Shown in pieces: positions 53,749-61,939 of a DNA stretch of 64,000 nt; position 1 is the stretch's first letter; the number at the start of each line of letters is the position of its first letter. The notes under the pieces were generated by a model, which did not search any database, was not told the origin of the DNA, and saw only the letters and a list, made by a program, of their open reading frames with translations. This stretch comes from Blastocatellia bacterium. Lineage in GTDB: Bacteria; Acidobacteriota; Blastocatellia; Pyrinomonadales; Pyrinomonadaceae. The translations under genes were made by a program, and so were the position numbers. The stretch covers positions 88,911 through 152,910 of the forward strand of contig JACCVY010000247.1 in the NCBI GenBank assembly GCA_013697915.1, given 5' to 3'.

Positions 53749-54975
53749 TTAAGAGTTACGCAACAGTTCAGCGGCATGAATCCTCGAGGCCGCGCGGGCT
53801 GGGTAAATTGTCGCCAGGATGCTCAGCGCTAAAGCGATCACTGCCGATAAGATGACGTTGTAACTATTAAGGTGCAAAGGCACGCTGCTGATTGAATAGA
53901 TCTCCGCCGGCAAACTAATAAAGTGATAACGATTGGCGGTGAACGTGGCGAACGCGCCCAGCAGCACCCCGGCTACGGCGCCGCACAAGCCAAGGATTGC
54001 TCCTTCGATCACAAAGATTGTCATGATGCCATTCGGCGTCGCGCCCATGGCATTTAGGATCGCTATGTCGCGCCGTCGTTCCATGACCAGCAGGATGAGC
54101 GTGGTCGTAATGTTCAGCGCGGCGATCAAAACTATTAGCGCGATTATTATGATGCCGAGGCGTCGTTCCAGCGTGAGTGCGGTAAACAACGGCCGATTGG
54201 CTTCCTGCCAATCAATTACGAGGTAGGCCCTGCCGAGTTTCTGCCTTATCTGCGCCGACGTTTGCTTGACGTCGTAAATATCTTTGACCTGGACGGCGAC
54301 CATTGACGCCGCGTGAGCGTTACCGGTGAAGGCAGCGATAGTTTCAAGGGGCACATAAATCCAGGTCGAGTCGTATTCAAACAAACCCGAGCGAGACACG
54401 CCGGCAACCCAAACCCGCCGCCGGTTGGCGTTCGGGGATGAATAAGCGGACTGAGCGGAAATCACATCAGCTGTATCCCCAACATCAACTCCCAAGCGCG
54501 CTGCCAGCTCGGCACCCAGCACAACGTACGGCACGGTTTGTTCGTCTCTTCTGAAAACTGGTTCCAGAGATCCACGAACGAGCGTGGCAGAGACATCCTT
54601 AGTCACTTGTGAAGACGATTGATCGATGCCGCGCAAGACGCCGTACGCCGAACCCTTCGGGCCAATGATCACCGCACCGTCATACGTGGTACCGGCAGCG
54701 TCAGATACTCCGGCCACGCTCGCTACCTGCGACGCGACCTGCCGATAATCTCCCAGCGGCTGGCCATCGGCACGCATGACCGTAATGTGAGCTGTGCCGC
54801 GCAGGATTTTGTCACGCATCTCATCGCGAAAACCTTCGGCTATGGCAAGGGCCACAATCAGCGATGCCACGCCCGCTGCGATTCCCAGCACGGCAATCAA
54901 CGTCGTGGCGCGCGCCAGCCGGTGCTTTCGCCGGGAACGCAGATAGCGCAACGCCAGAAAAACTTCATAAGGCAT
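53749..54975 (-). CDS. Lipoprotein-releasing system permease (LolC/LolE type)
   Basis: A 408-residue FtsX/MacB-fold permease. N-terminal helix VLGIAAGVASLIVALAIAEGF is preceded by the family start YEVFLALRYLRSRRKHRLAR. A large periplasmic domain spans about 45-265. Three C-terminal helices follow: RLGIIIIALIVLIAALNITTTLI with MERRRDIAILNAMGAT, then GAVAGVLLGAF and NVILSAVIALALSILATIYPARAASRI. Only one permease gene is present, so it may act as a homodimer, unlike the LolC-LolE heterodimer (inference). Confidence 0.9.
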   Translation of the reverse strand: MPYEVFLALRYLRSRRKHRLARATTLIAVLGIAAGVASLIVALAIAEGFRDEMRDKILRGTAHITVMRADGQPLGDYRQVASQVASVAGVSDAAGTTYDGAVIIGPKGSAYGVLRGIDQSSSQVTKDVSATLVRGSLEPVFRRDEQTVPYVVLGAELAARLGVDVGDTADVISAQSAYSSPNANRRRVWVAGVSRSGLFEYDSTWIYVPLETIAAFTGNAHAASMVAVQVKDIYDVKQTSAQIRQKLGRAYLVIDWQEANRPLFTALTLERRLGIIIIALIVLIAALNITTTLILLVMERRRDIAILNAMGATPNGIMTIFVIEGAILGLCGAVAGVLLGAFATFTANRYHFISLPAEIYSISSVPLHLNSYNVILSAVIALALSILATIYPARAASRIHAAELLRNS

Positions 54976-55006
54976 CTTCGTCTCTCAATTGAAAATCCCC
55001 CTGCGG

Positions 55007-56653
55007 TTAGCCGCTTATTTGGGGACACTTCTTCGTATCTTGCGGCCGGTTCGCAGGAAGTAGTTTTTCAAGATTCGGCGAATCGGTCGCTCCATTTTCG
55101 CCGCGCGGTCTGATCTCATAAATTGTTTCCGTCACGCGACGAAAACTAAAACGCCGTTGCAAATCAACGATGGCCGGAATTTCGTCACGCTGCCAACCAC
55201 ACGGCAACCACCAGCGCGGGTCAGTATCGACGAAAACGCGGCGACCCTGCGCGAGATAGTTTTCAATCGACGGGACGAACTGACTTCCGGGCCAACCTCC
55301 CCCGGTGCCTATCGTTTCCCATTTGCCCAGACCGATCGCTTTCCAGTAAGTGACGGCGATGGTCTGCGCGCCGGAAATCATGACGGCATCGCGCGGAAGT
55401 TTTTCCAACTGATAGCGATAGTTCTTGCTCATTGCCCGGCGCTCAATGAATTGTTGGCTCGCGGGCCGCAGTAAAAGGGTGAACACAACCACGAGAACAA
55501 GCAGCGCGACCAGACATGAGGCAAGTGCAAGGCGAAAGCTGTGCAGACGCCGATGCAAAGTGCGAATCAAAAAATCGGCACACAGCGGAGCTATGGCCGG
55601 CAGCCCAGTTAAAAAATAACGCCAGTTAACTGCGGTGCTGTAGTTCAGAAAGAGCAGCAGATCGGCAAACAGGCCGATCGCCGCAAGCAAAAGCATTGGT
55701 GACAACTTGCGCGCGCGCCATTCGCTGACCATCGCCGGCAGCAGAGAAATAAAAATCAATGGGCCGCTAACGAAAAAATACGCCAGATACGGCCACAGGT
55801 TGCGCACCGTTACCGGATGTCGGGCCGTCTCTTGCTGCATCGACTCGCGCCAGCCGTACCAGATTCCGCGGTAGTGCGGATCAGTTATGAACCAAAAGCC
55901 GAACCAGCCAAGCGCGAAGAAACCAAACAATAAACATGAGGCGGCAACAATCAGAATTTCCCGGCGGCGCAATTTCCACCCGCAGACGAACGGGGCCAGC
56001 ACCAACCACGGCACGTAAAAACCAATCGTCTCGCGCAGGTTTACACCCAAACCCAATAAAGCCGCGCCCGCCAGCACCAGCCAAACGCGACGTTGTTGCA
56101 ATCCGCGATAATGAAGAATGAGAGCTACCGCCAGCAGCAGCACGGACGGCACATCGGTCATCACCTGACCGCCGTAGAGAACAAACACCGGCGAGGCCAC
56201 AATGAAAAGCGACGCTAGCGTTGCCGCGTAAAGCGATCGCGAAATGTCACGTGCCAAAACCCAACAAGCTATCAATGCCAGCGGAGCCTGTACTACAACC
56301 GCGTACTTAAAAATCAGGTACGCGCTTTCCGGTTGCACATTAAAGACGCGATGGGCCAACTGATAAAGCGCATGGTTTTCAAAAATAAATAGGTTGCGAC
56401 CGAGCGCCATTGACGAGGGATAACCGGCCAGCGACAGCATGGTGTAGTCGAGCCCATCCCAGTCGCCGATGAATGGGTCGACAAACCAGAGCACGAGGAT
56501 CAGACCCAGTAGTGCGGGGCTGGACCACCAACGCCACGATTTTAGAAATGAAATTTGCGCCGGAACCTCAGAATCCAAAGGCGCGAACTGGCGACGTCCA
56601 GTTAAAGTATCAGACGTTTGAGGTATGTTTGTCGTTAGCGGTGTCGGGTTCAA
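55007..56653 (-). CDS. Membrane glycosyltransferase-like protein (GT39/PMT superfamily)
   Basis: A 548-residue protein with about 10-12 membrane helices and the first-loop pattern IGDWDGLDYTMLSLAGYPSS followed by VRETIGFYVPWLV-like segments (NLRETIGFYVPWLV) and PVFVLYGGQVMTDVPSVLLLAV. This fits GT-C glycosyltransferases using polyprenyl-phosphate sugars; a loop-1 acidic pair (D..D) is present. The C-terminal soluble part (RVFVDTDPRWWLPCGWQRDEIP) is periplasmic. The start overlaps the 3' end of the upstream regulator gene by 44 nt. Substrate unknown. Confidence 0.7.
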   Translation of the reverse strand: MNPTPLTTNIPQTSDTLTGRRQFAPLDSEVPAQISFLKSWRWWSSPALLGLILVLWFVDPFIGDWDGLDYTMLSLAGYPSSMALGRNLFIFENHALYQLAHRVFNVQPESAYLIFKYAVVVQAPLALIACWVLARDISRSLYAATLASLFIVASPVFVLYGGQVMTDVPSVLLLAVALILHYRGLQQRRVWLVLAGAALLGLGVNLRETIGFYVPWLVLAPFVCGWKLRRREILIVAASCLLFGFFALGWFGFWFITDPHYRGIWYGWRESMQQETARHPVTVRNLWPYLAYFFVSGPLIFISLLPAMVSEWRARKLSPMLLLAAIGLFADLLLFLNYSTAVNWRYFLTGLPAIAPLCADFLIRTLHRRLHSFRLALASCLVALLVLVVVFTLLLRPASQQFIERRAMSKNYRYQLEKLPRDAVMISGAQTIAVTYWKAIGLGKWETIGTGGGWPGSQFVPSIENYLAQGRRVFVDTDPRWWLPCGWQRDEIPAIVDLQRRFSFRRVTETIYEIRPRGENGATDSPNLEKLLPANRPQDTKKCPQISG

Positions 56654-57470
56654 CGAGTTGAGTTTCTGCCGAACGGTCCGGTCTCTTTACCATCTTTACG
56701 CGATTGCCCTGCGCATTGTACTCAACTTCGTCCATGATGTTGTAGATAAGCAGTACGCCACGGCCCGACGACTTGAAAAGATTTGCCGGGTCGCGCGGAT
56801 CGGGAATGGTTTGCACGTCAAAGCCTTCGCCTTCATCTTCGATAGTAAAGCACGCCTCTTTCGGCGACAGTTCAGCACCTATGCGCACCAGCTTGGTGGG
56901 GTCGTTTTTATTGCCATGCTTGACTGCGTTTACAAAAGCTTCGTCGAGCGCGACGTACAGATTCGAGCCTTCGGCAGCAACCAAACCCAGTTTCGAAACG
57001 CGCGCCAGCAGATATTGCAGCACGCCGTTCATCAGCGCGAGGTCGCTGGGCAACTCAAACTCAATCTTCTCGTGAGTATGAGCAAGCAGGCTGGGATCGT
57101 CGACATAACGCAGCTTGTGCGAAAGTGTCTGTTCGATTATTTCACGCAGCTCGCCTTCAGCGTAGGGGTGTCGCAGGCATTTGACGGCGCCTACTTTGAA
57201 CGCCTTGACGATGGTCCGTTCATTTGCGCTCGCTTCGACGGCTGCCAATAAGTGTTTGCGTTGCAGCTCGCTGACAGGTTGGCCGTTTGTACGTGAGTCG
57301 TCGGCCAAATCGCTGATGATCAAATCGAAATGGTCTATGTCACGACGTCTGAGGGCCTCGTCGCGACTGCCGGTAGTAACAACTTCATTGCCCAATTCAC
57401 CGAGAACCCGGGCGAGAATGGCACGCAGTTCATCGTTATTATCGATGACAAGAATCCTACGTTTCTTCAT
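56610..57470 (-). CDS. Receiver-domain protein fused to an RsbW-type ATPase domain
   Basis: A 286-residue protein; the start MKKRRILVIDNNDEL follows GGAGCGGG. Residues 1-115 are a receiver-like fold (acidic pair DNN, acceptor-position Asp in LIISDLADDS, then a degenerate KCLRHPY instead of K-P). Residues 130-270 are an anti-sigma/serine-kinase-type HATPase: LDEAFVNAVKHGNKND (N box), FTIEDEGEGFD (G1) and GRGVLLIYNIMDEV (G2). There is no HisKA domain. It probably works by partner switching with a sigma factor or anti-anti-sigma protein not encoded nearby. Confidence 0.85.
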   Translation of the reverse strand: MKKRRILVIDNNDELRAILARVLGELGNEVVTTGSRDEALRRRDIDHFDLIISDLADDSRTNGQPVSELQRKHLLAAVEASANERTIVKAFKVGAVKCLRHPYAEGELREIIEQTLSHKLRYVDDPSLLAHTHEKIEFELPSDLALMNGVLQYLLARVSKLGLVAAEGSNLYVALDEAFVNAVKHGNKNDPTKLVRIGAELSPKEACFTIEDEGEGFDVQTIPDPRDPANLFKSSGRGVLLIYNIMDEVEYNAQGNRVKMVKRPDRSAETQLVEPDTANDKHTSNV

Positions 57471-57667
57471 CCCGCTCCATTCTGTCACTGAAAAATTAGG
57501 GAGAGTTTCAAAAGCGCCCGAAGCGTCAACTTGCGGGCACTTCTAACGAACTTTACGAGAACTCTGGCCACTACGTTCCGCAATATATCATTGGCCCAAG
57601 GAAAGAGGTAAGTCCAAAGGCCGAAGACGTAAGGGCAAATAGCGAGTCGCCGGGGCACAAAGAGCCT

Positions 57668-57712
57668 TTGACTGTTTGCTGTCTGCTGTCTGCTGTTTAC
57701 TGCCCACTCTTT
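57668..57712. repeat. Heptamer-period array (GCTGTCT type)
   Basis: TGACTGTTTGCTGTCTGCTG runs on as TCTGCTGTTTACTGCCCACT with a 7-nt period. It is just upstream of the acyltransferase start and creates a false N-terminal extension of that frame. Confidence 0.65.
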
Positions 57713-57739
57713 GCTACACTACGCCACCAACCCGACCGC

Positions 57740-58666
57740 ATGGCCAAACACAGCAAATTTCAAATAGCTCTCGAATACGCACTCGCAAGGTCAATACTCC
57801 TGAGTCTCGGTGCGTTGCCACGTCGTGCTGCAATCGCTGTCGGCCTTGGTGTTGGCTACCTCGCTTATCACCTGCCGGGCAAGCTGCGACTGACCGGGCA
57901 GCGAAACCTTGAGATCGCTTTTCCCGATAAATCAGAAAGCGAGCGGCGGCAATTGCTCCGCGCCAGCTTCTCAAGCCTGGGCCGGTTGCTGGGCGAGTTT
58001 AGCCAACTACCAAAAGCGACGCCCGAAAAGCTGCGCAAGCTCATCGAATACGACGAGGTTGGGCTGCGCCATTTGCGAGAGGCGGAGAAAAACAAACGCG
58101 GCGTGATTTTTTTGACTGGGCATCTTGGCGTTTGGGAGTTACTTAGTTTCGGTTGGTCAGCGCTTGAGTATCCAATTAGTTTTCTGGTGCGTCCCCTCGA
58201 TAATGATCGCATCGAAGAAATGGTGGAACGAATTCGCACCCGGTTTGGCAATCGCGCGATTGATAAGAAAAGCGCAGCCCGCCAGTCTCTGCGCGTGTTG
58301 CGCGAAGGCGGCACGCTCGGCATTTTGTCAGACCTCAACACACAGCCAAACGAAGGCGTGTTCGTTCCCTTCTTCGGCAAGCTTGCCTGTACCACCGCCG
58401 GCATTGCTACGCTGGCACTGAAGACCGACGCCGTCGTGATTCCTACTTGCGCTATCTGGAACAAAAAGAGAAAGCGTTATCTGTTTCATGGCGATCCGCC
58501 GGTTGATTTAGTGCGCACCGGCGATCACGCAAAAGACATTGAAGTGAACACTGCCAACTTCGCCGCCGCCATCGAGCGCCTGGTTCGTCTCTATCCCGAT
58601 CAATGGCTGTGGATTCATAAGCGCTGGAAGACGCGGCCCCCGGGGAAGGCAGATGTTTATGAGTAG
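57740..58666 (+). CDS. LpxL/HtrB-family lipid A or phospholipid acyltransferase
   Basis: A 308-residue protein starting at MAKHSKFQIALEYALAR. One N-terminal hydrophobic segment (LLSLGALPRRAAIAVGLGVGYLAYHLPG) anchors it to the inner membrane. The acyltransferase motif H-x4-E is TGHLGVWELLSFGW, followed by RPLDNDRIEEMVERIR, DLNTQPNEGVFVPFFG and AIERLVRLYPDQWLWIHKRWK. These are hallmarks of late acyltransferases of lipid A. It faces the lipid A genes to its left, though on the other strand. Confidence 0.9.
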   Translation: MAKHSKFQIALEYALARSILLSLGALPRRAAIAVGLGVGYLAYHLPGKLRLTGQRNLEIAFPDKSESERRQLLRASFSSLGRLLGEFSQLPKATPEKLRKLIEYDEVGLRHLREAEKNKRGVIFLTGHLGVWELLSFGWSALEYPISFLVRPLDNDRIEEMVERIRTRFGNRAIDKKSAARQSLRVLREGGTLGILSDLNTQPNEGVFVPFFGKLACTTAGIATLALKTDAVVIPTCAIWNKKRKRYLFHGDPPVDLVRTGDHAKDIEVNTANFAAAIERLVRLYPDQWLWIHKRWKTRPPGKADVYE

Positions 58667-58702
58667 GCGAAAGGCAGGAGAGACCGAGTAAAAAGCAAGG
58701 CA

Positions 58703-58860
58703 GCGGCTTTGCGGCCTTCCGTGCGGTAAGGCTATGCCTTACCGGTCAAGGCCCCCATTGTTTTGAGGCTGCGCCTCATGCCGTTGGAGGCATAGCCTCA
58801 AAACCTAATGCGCCCTTTCGGAAAGGCAGAGCCTTTCCGCACGGAAGGCGGCAGAGCCGC
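58703..58860. repeat. Nested palindromic cluster between the two acyltransferase genes
   Basis: Outer arms 58703-58732 and 58831-58860 match in 27 of 30 positions as inverted repeats (GCGGCTTTGCGGCCTTCC and continuing). Inside are GTAAGGC-TAT-GCCTTAC (58726-58742), TTTTGAGGC/GCCTCAAAA (58761-58769 and 58795-58803) and GAAAGGC-AGA-GCCTTTC. Every hairpin has a GGC/GCC core. A short heptamer array (CTGCCCACTGCCCACTGAC) follows at 58880-58898. Confidence 0.8.
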
Positions 58861-58933
58861 AACCGTAGCGGCCTCACACTGCCCACTGCCCACTGACTTC
58901 GCTATACTCTTCTTCGAACTCAACCGATAAACC

Positions 58934-59662
58934 ATGCAAGCTTCCGCTGAACAGTTCAAAGGTGCGCGTCCCGCAGAGCAGACCATTGCGCGCGCCTACG
59001 AGTTTGCCGATCTTTCCTCTTATCCAGTTAAAGAAAGATTTTTGATTCGCGCTGCCGATCTGGCGTTCTTCTTTTTGATAAAACTGATTGCCAGCACCGT
59101 GAGATGGCAAATCAGCGGCTGGGAAAATTGGGAAGCAGCAAGCAGGGATGGACGGATTCCCATTTACACCTTCTGGCACAATCGCGTTTTTCTCTCGACG
59201 TATTTCTGGCGCCGGCGCCGCATCGTGGTGATGACGTCGCAGAGTTTTGACGGCGAGTACATCGCGCGTTTCATTCAGCGCTTCGGTTACGGCGCGGCGC
59301 GCGGTTCCAGCACGCGCGGCGCCGTCGGCGCGGTCATTGAAATGACGCGTCTGATGCGCGCCGGCTGCCCCACGGCTTTTACAATTGATGGTCCAAAGGG
59401 TCCGCGCAATATTGCGAAGATGGGTGCGGTGCTTTTGGCAAAGAAAACCGGGCAACCGATTTTGCCGTTCACGATCACCGCCAATCGTTTTTGGGAAGCG
59501 AAGAAGAGCTGGGACGGTTTTCAAGTTCCAAAGCCGTTCAGCCGGGCGCACGTGACCATTGCGCCGTCAATTTTTGTTCCCGCCGATGCGGACGAAAACA
59601 CATTGAATGCGAAACGCGACGAGCTTCAAGAGGCATTAGACGCCATCAATCTCCCAGGATAG
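58934..59662 (+). CDS. DUF374 lysophospholipid acyltransferase-like protein
   Basis: A 242-residue membrane-associated protein. The hydrophobic segment LAFFFLIKLIASTVRW is near residue 50. The acyltransferase-fold motifs are YTFWHNRVFLS (H-x-x-x-x block), RGSSTRGAVGAVIEM and FTIDGPKGPRN. DUF374 proteins are distant relatives of LpxL-type enzymes found in lipid A-making bacteria, and some can add the Kdo-proximal or secondary chains; the exact substrate here is not known. It shares strand with the upstream LpxL-like gene. Confidence 0.85.
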   Translation: MQASAEQFKGARPAEQTIARAYEFADLSSYPVKERFLIRAADLAFFFLIKLIASTVRWQISGWENWEAASRDGRIPIYTFWHNRVFLSTYFWRRRRIVVMTSQSFDGEYIARFIQRFGYGAARGSSTRGAVGAVIEMTRLMRAGCPTAFTIDGPKGPRNIAKMGAVLLAKKTGQPILPFTITANRFWEAKKSWDGFQVPKPFSRAHVTIAPSIFVPADADENTLNAKRDELQEALDAINLPG

Positions 59663-59691
59663 AACTGGGGAGGCCAGTAGGGACAATTTTC

Positions 59692-60279
59692 ATGCCCGAA
59701 GAAAAACCGCAGGTCGTGATCATTGCCGGCCCGAATGGTGCCGGTAAATCAACCCTGGCTCCTTTTCTTCTTCGAGATACGCTCGACGTTCAAGATTATG
59801 TCAATGCCGATCCGATTGCTCTCGGACTCTCCGGTTTTAATCCCTCAAGTGTGGCCTTCAAGGCTGGCCGCGTGATGATGAACCGGCTCCATGATCTTGC
59901 TTCACAACGAAAAAGCTTCGCCTTTGAAACTACCCTGGCAACTCTTTCTTATGCTCGTTGGATCAGGAGCTTGCGCCGCGACGGTTATAACTTTCAATTG
60001 ATATTCCTCTTCCTGCAAAGCTCGGAGCTTGCAGTTCAGCGGGTACGAGAACGAGCGCAATCCGGAGGTCACGATGTGGCCCGATCGATTGTGATTCGAA
60101 GATACCAGCGAGGCCTGAAGAATTTCCGTACAATCTATCAACCATTGGCAGACGGGTGGTCCCTGTACGATAATTCGGGCTTGTCGCAGCCAATCTCAAT
60201 TGCTTCCGGAGGAAAGGGCCGCACGCTTGAAGTTCTGCAGACGGATGCGTGGTTAGCGTTCTCTAAGACAAATCCATGA
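59692..60279 (+). CDS. Zeta-toxin-like P-loop kinase (COG4185 type)
   Basis: The start MPEEKPQVVIIAG was set at the conserved region; an in-frame extension upstream lies inside the previous gene. The 195-residue protein has Walker A AGPNGAGKST (12-21), YVNADPIALGL, FAFETTLA and GGHDVARSIVIRRYQRGLKNF, typical of predicted ABC-type ATPase/zeta toxin proteins. True zeta toxins phosphorylate UDP-N-acetylglucosamine. The 4-nt overlap (ATGA) with the next small gene shows they form one unit. Confidence 0.85.
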   Translation: MPEEKPQVVIIAGPNGAGKSTLAPFLLRDTLDVQDYVNADPIALGLSGFNPSSVAFKAGRVMMNRLHDLASQRKSFAFETTLATLSYARWIRSLRRDGYNFQLIFLFLQSSELAVQRVRERAQSGGHDVARSIVIRRYQRGLKNFRTIYQPLADGWSLYDNSGLSQPISIASGGKGRTLEVLQTDAWLAFSKTNP

Positions 60280-60494
60280 GTAAGCATACAAAATTGAAAC
60301 TGACGGACGACTTTGTCGTCGTACACGCGAAGGAGATAGAGGAGGTTCTCAGGCGAGCGGTTAATCATGCCTTGCTTACACATAAGCGTCTCGGCAATCC
60401 AATTGCAGTCTGGAAAGACGGCAGGGTGGTCATTGTTCCGCCCGAAGAAATAGTCATATCGTCCGAGTTCTCGGAGCCCGCCGAAAAACTCTGA
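60276..60494 (+). CDS. Small partner of the zeta-like ATPase
   Basis: A 72-residue protein, MSKHTKLKLTDDFVVVHAKE..., with HAKEIEEVLRRAVNHALLTH and GNPIAVWKDGRVVIVPPEEI. It overlaps the kinase gene by 4 nt and so is translationally coupled. It has no recognisable DNA-binding fold. It may be an antitoxin, though the order (toxin first) differs from epsilon-zeta, or an unrelated accessory subunit. Confidence 0.75.
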   Translation: MSKHTKLKLTDDFVVVHAKEIEEVLRRAVNHALLTHKRLGNPIAVWKDGRVVIVPPEEIVISSEFSEPAEKL

Positions 60495-60616
60495 AGTCCT
60501 GCCTTCGGAGCGGCCAACTTTCCCAAGGGGAGCGCGCTTTGTTTTATCCGCATCCTTGGTTATCTTAAGCACCTCTTCCAATCCCCCAATTTTAAAGTTC
60601 CAGAGGGAGTAAGGAA

Positions 60617-61939
60617 ATGAAATCAGTTTGCGCACTCATACTAGCTTTATTTTTCGTCGGTTCGGCCCAGGGCCAGGCGGTTAAGCCGCCGAAAGAAACG
60701 GCGATGGATCGCCTCCTACGCTATGCAAAGATCGACACGCAATCAGCGGAAGACCAAAACACCGTTCCCAGTACCAAGAAGCAACTCAACCTCGCCAACT
60801 TGCTGGTAAAGGAGTTGAAAGAAATAGGCGCTCAGAACGTACGCGTCAGTGAATTCGGTGTCGTCTACGCGACCGTGCCGGGAAATCTGTCCGACAATTC
60901 CAAGGTTCCGGTGATTGGATTCATTTCGCACATGGACACTTCGCCGGCAGTGTCTGGCGAAAATGTCACTCCCATAATTCACAAAAACTATCAGGGAGGC
61001 GACATCGTGTTGCCGAAAGATCCGACGCAAGTAATCACTGTCGCCGGCAGTCCGGTGCTAAAGGAATTGATCGGCGATGACATCATCACCGCCGACGGCA
61101 CGACACTGCTGGGATCCGATGACAAGTCAGGCATCGCCGAGATCATGACAATGGTCGATACCTTCATGCAAAACCCACAAATGAGACACGGCACGATCGC
61201 CGTCGCGTTCACGCCGGATGAAGAGGTTGGTGGCGGCATTGACAAGTTTGACGTCGCCGGCTTCGGCGCCAAGCTCGCGTACACCGTTGACGGCGAATCG
61301 CTGGGTGAGATTAGTAACGAAACCTGGAGCGCGCGCACAGCTACCGTAGTCTTCAAGGGCAAGAGCACACATCCCGGCACCGCCAAAGGCATCATGATCA
61401 ATTCCATGTATGCGCTCTCTGATTACCTGGCGCGCTTTCCGCACGACATGCTGCCCGAGACGACCGAAGGCCGCGTTGGTTTTGTTCATCCTTATACGGG
61501 GGTCGCCGACGTCGAACAATCGAGCGTAAAAATTCTGCTGCGCGATTTTGATGTGAGCGGGCTCGACGCGAAGGAAAAGCTGCTACGCGACATGGTGGCC
61601 CAGACGCAGAGCAAGTTTCCTGACGTTAAGATTTCCATTGAAGTCAAAGAAAACTATAAGAACATGAAGGAAGTGCTGAAGGACTTTCCGGATCTCACCA
61701 ACAACGCGATTGAAGCGGCGAAACGAGCCGGACTAAAGCCCTTCATCAAACCGATTCGCGGTGGCACGGATGGCTCCAACCTGACTTTCCGCGGTTTGCC
61801 GACTCCAAACCTGTTCACCGGCGGCGCGAATTTTCACGGCAAACTGGAATTCAATTCGCGCGGGGGTTTGGAGAAAAGCACTCAGACATTGATTAATCTT
61901 GTTCAAATATTCGTGGAGAAAGCGAAGGGCGCGAATTAA
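60617..61939 (+). CDS. pepT: Peptidase T-like tripeptide aminopeptidase with signal peptide
   Basis: A 440-residue M20-family metallopeptidase preceded by GAGGGAGTAAGGAA. The N-terminus MKSVCALILALFFVGSAQG is a signal peptide, which cytoplasmic PepT lacks. Metal ligands: GFISHMDTSPAV, LLGSDDKSGIAEIM, TPDEEVGGG and YTVDGE; substrate-site residues RGGTDGSNLTFRGLPTPN (split RGGTDGSNL). It would remove N-terminal residues from tripeptides in the periplasm, alongside the exported M19 dipeptidase. Confidence 0.93.
   Translation: MKSVCALILALFFVGSAQGQAVKPPKETAMDRLLRYAKIDTQSAEDQNTVPSTKKQLNLANLLVKELKEIGAQNVRVSEFGVVYATVPGNLSDNSKVPVIGFISHMDTSPAVSGENVTPIIHKNYQGGDIVLPKDPTQVITVAGSPVLKELIGDDIITADGTTLLGSDDKSGIAEIMTMVDTFMQNPQMRHGTIAVAFTPDEEVGGGIDKFDVAGFGAKLAYTVDGESLGEISNETWSARTATVVFKGKSTHPGTAKGIMINSMYALSDYLARFPHDMLPETTEGRVGFVHPYTGVADVEQSSVKILLRDFDVSGLDAKEKLLRDMVAQTQSKFPDVKISIEVKENYKNMKEVLKDFPDLTNNAIEAAKRAGLKPFIKPIRGGTDGSNLTFRGLPTPNLFTGGANFHGKLEFNSRGGLEKSTQTLINLVQIFVEKAKGAN

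Noticed and set aside
37641..58900. Heptamer arrays considered as CRISPR or minisatellite
   Set aside because: Unit is only 7 nt and degenerate, with no spacers of constant length and no cas genes.
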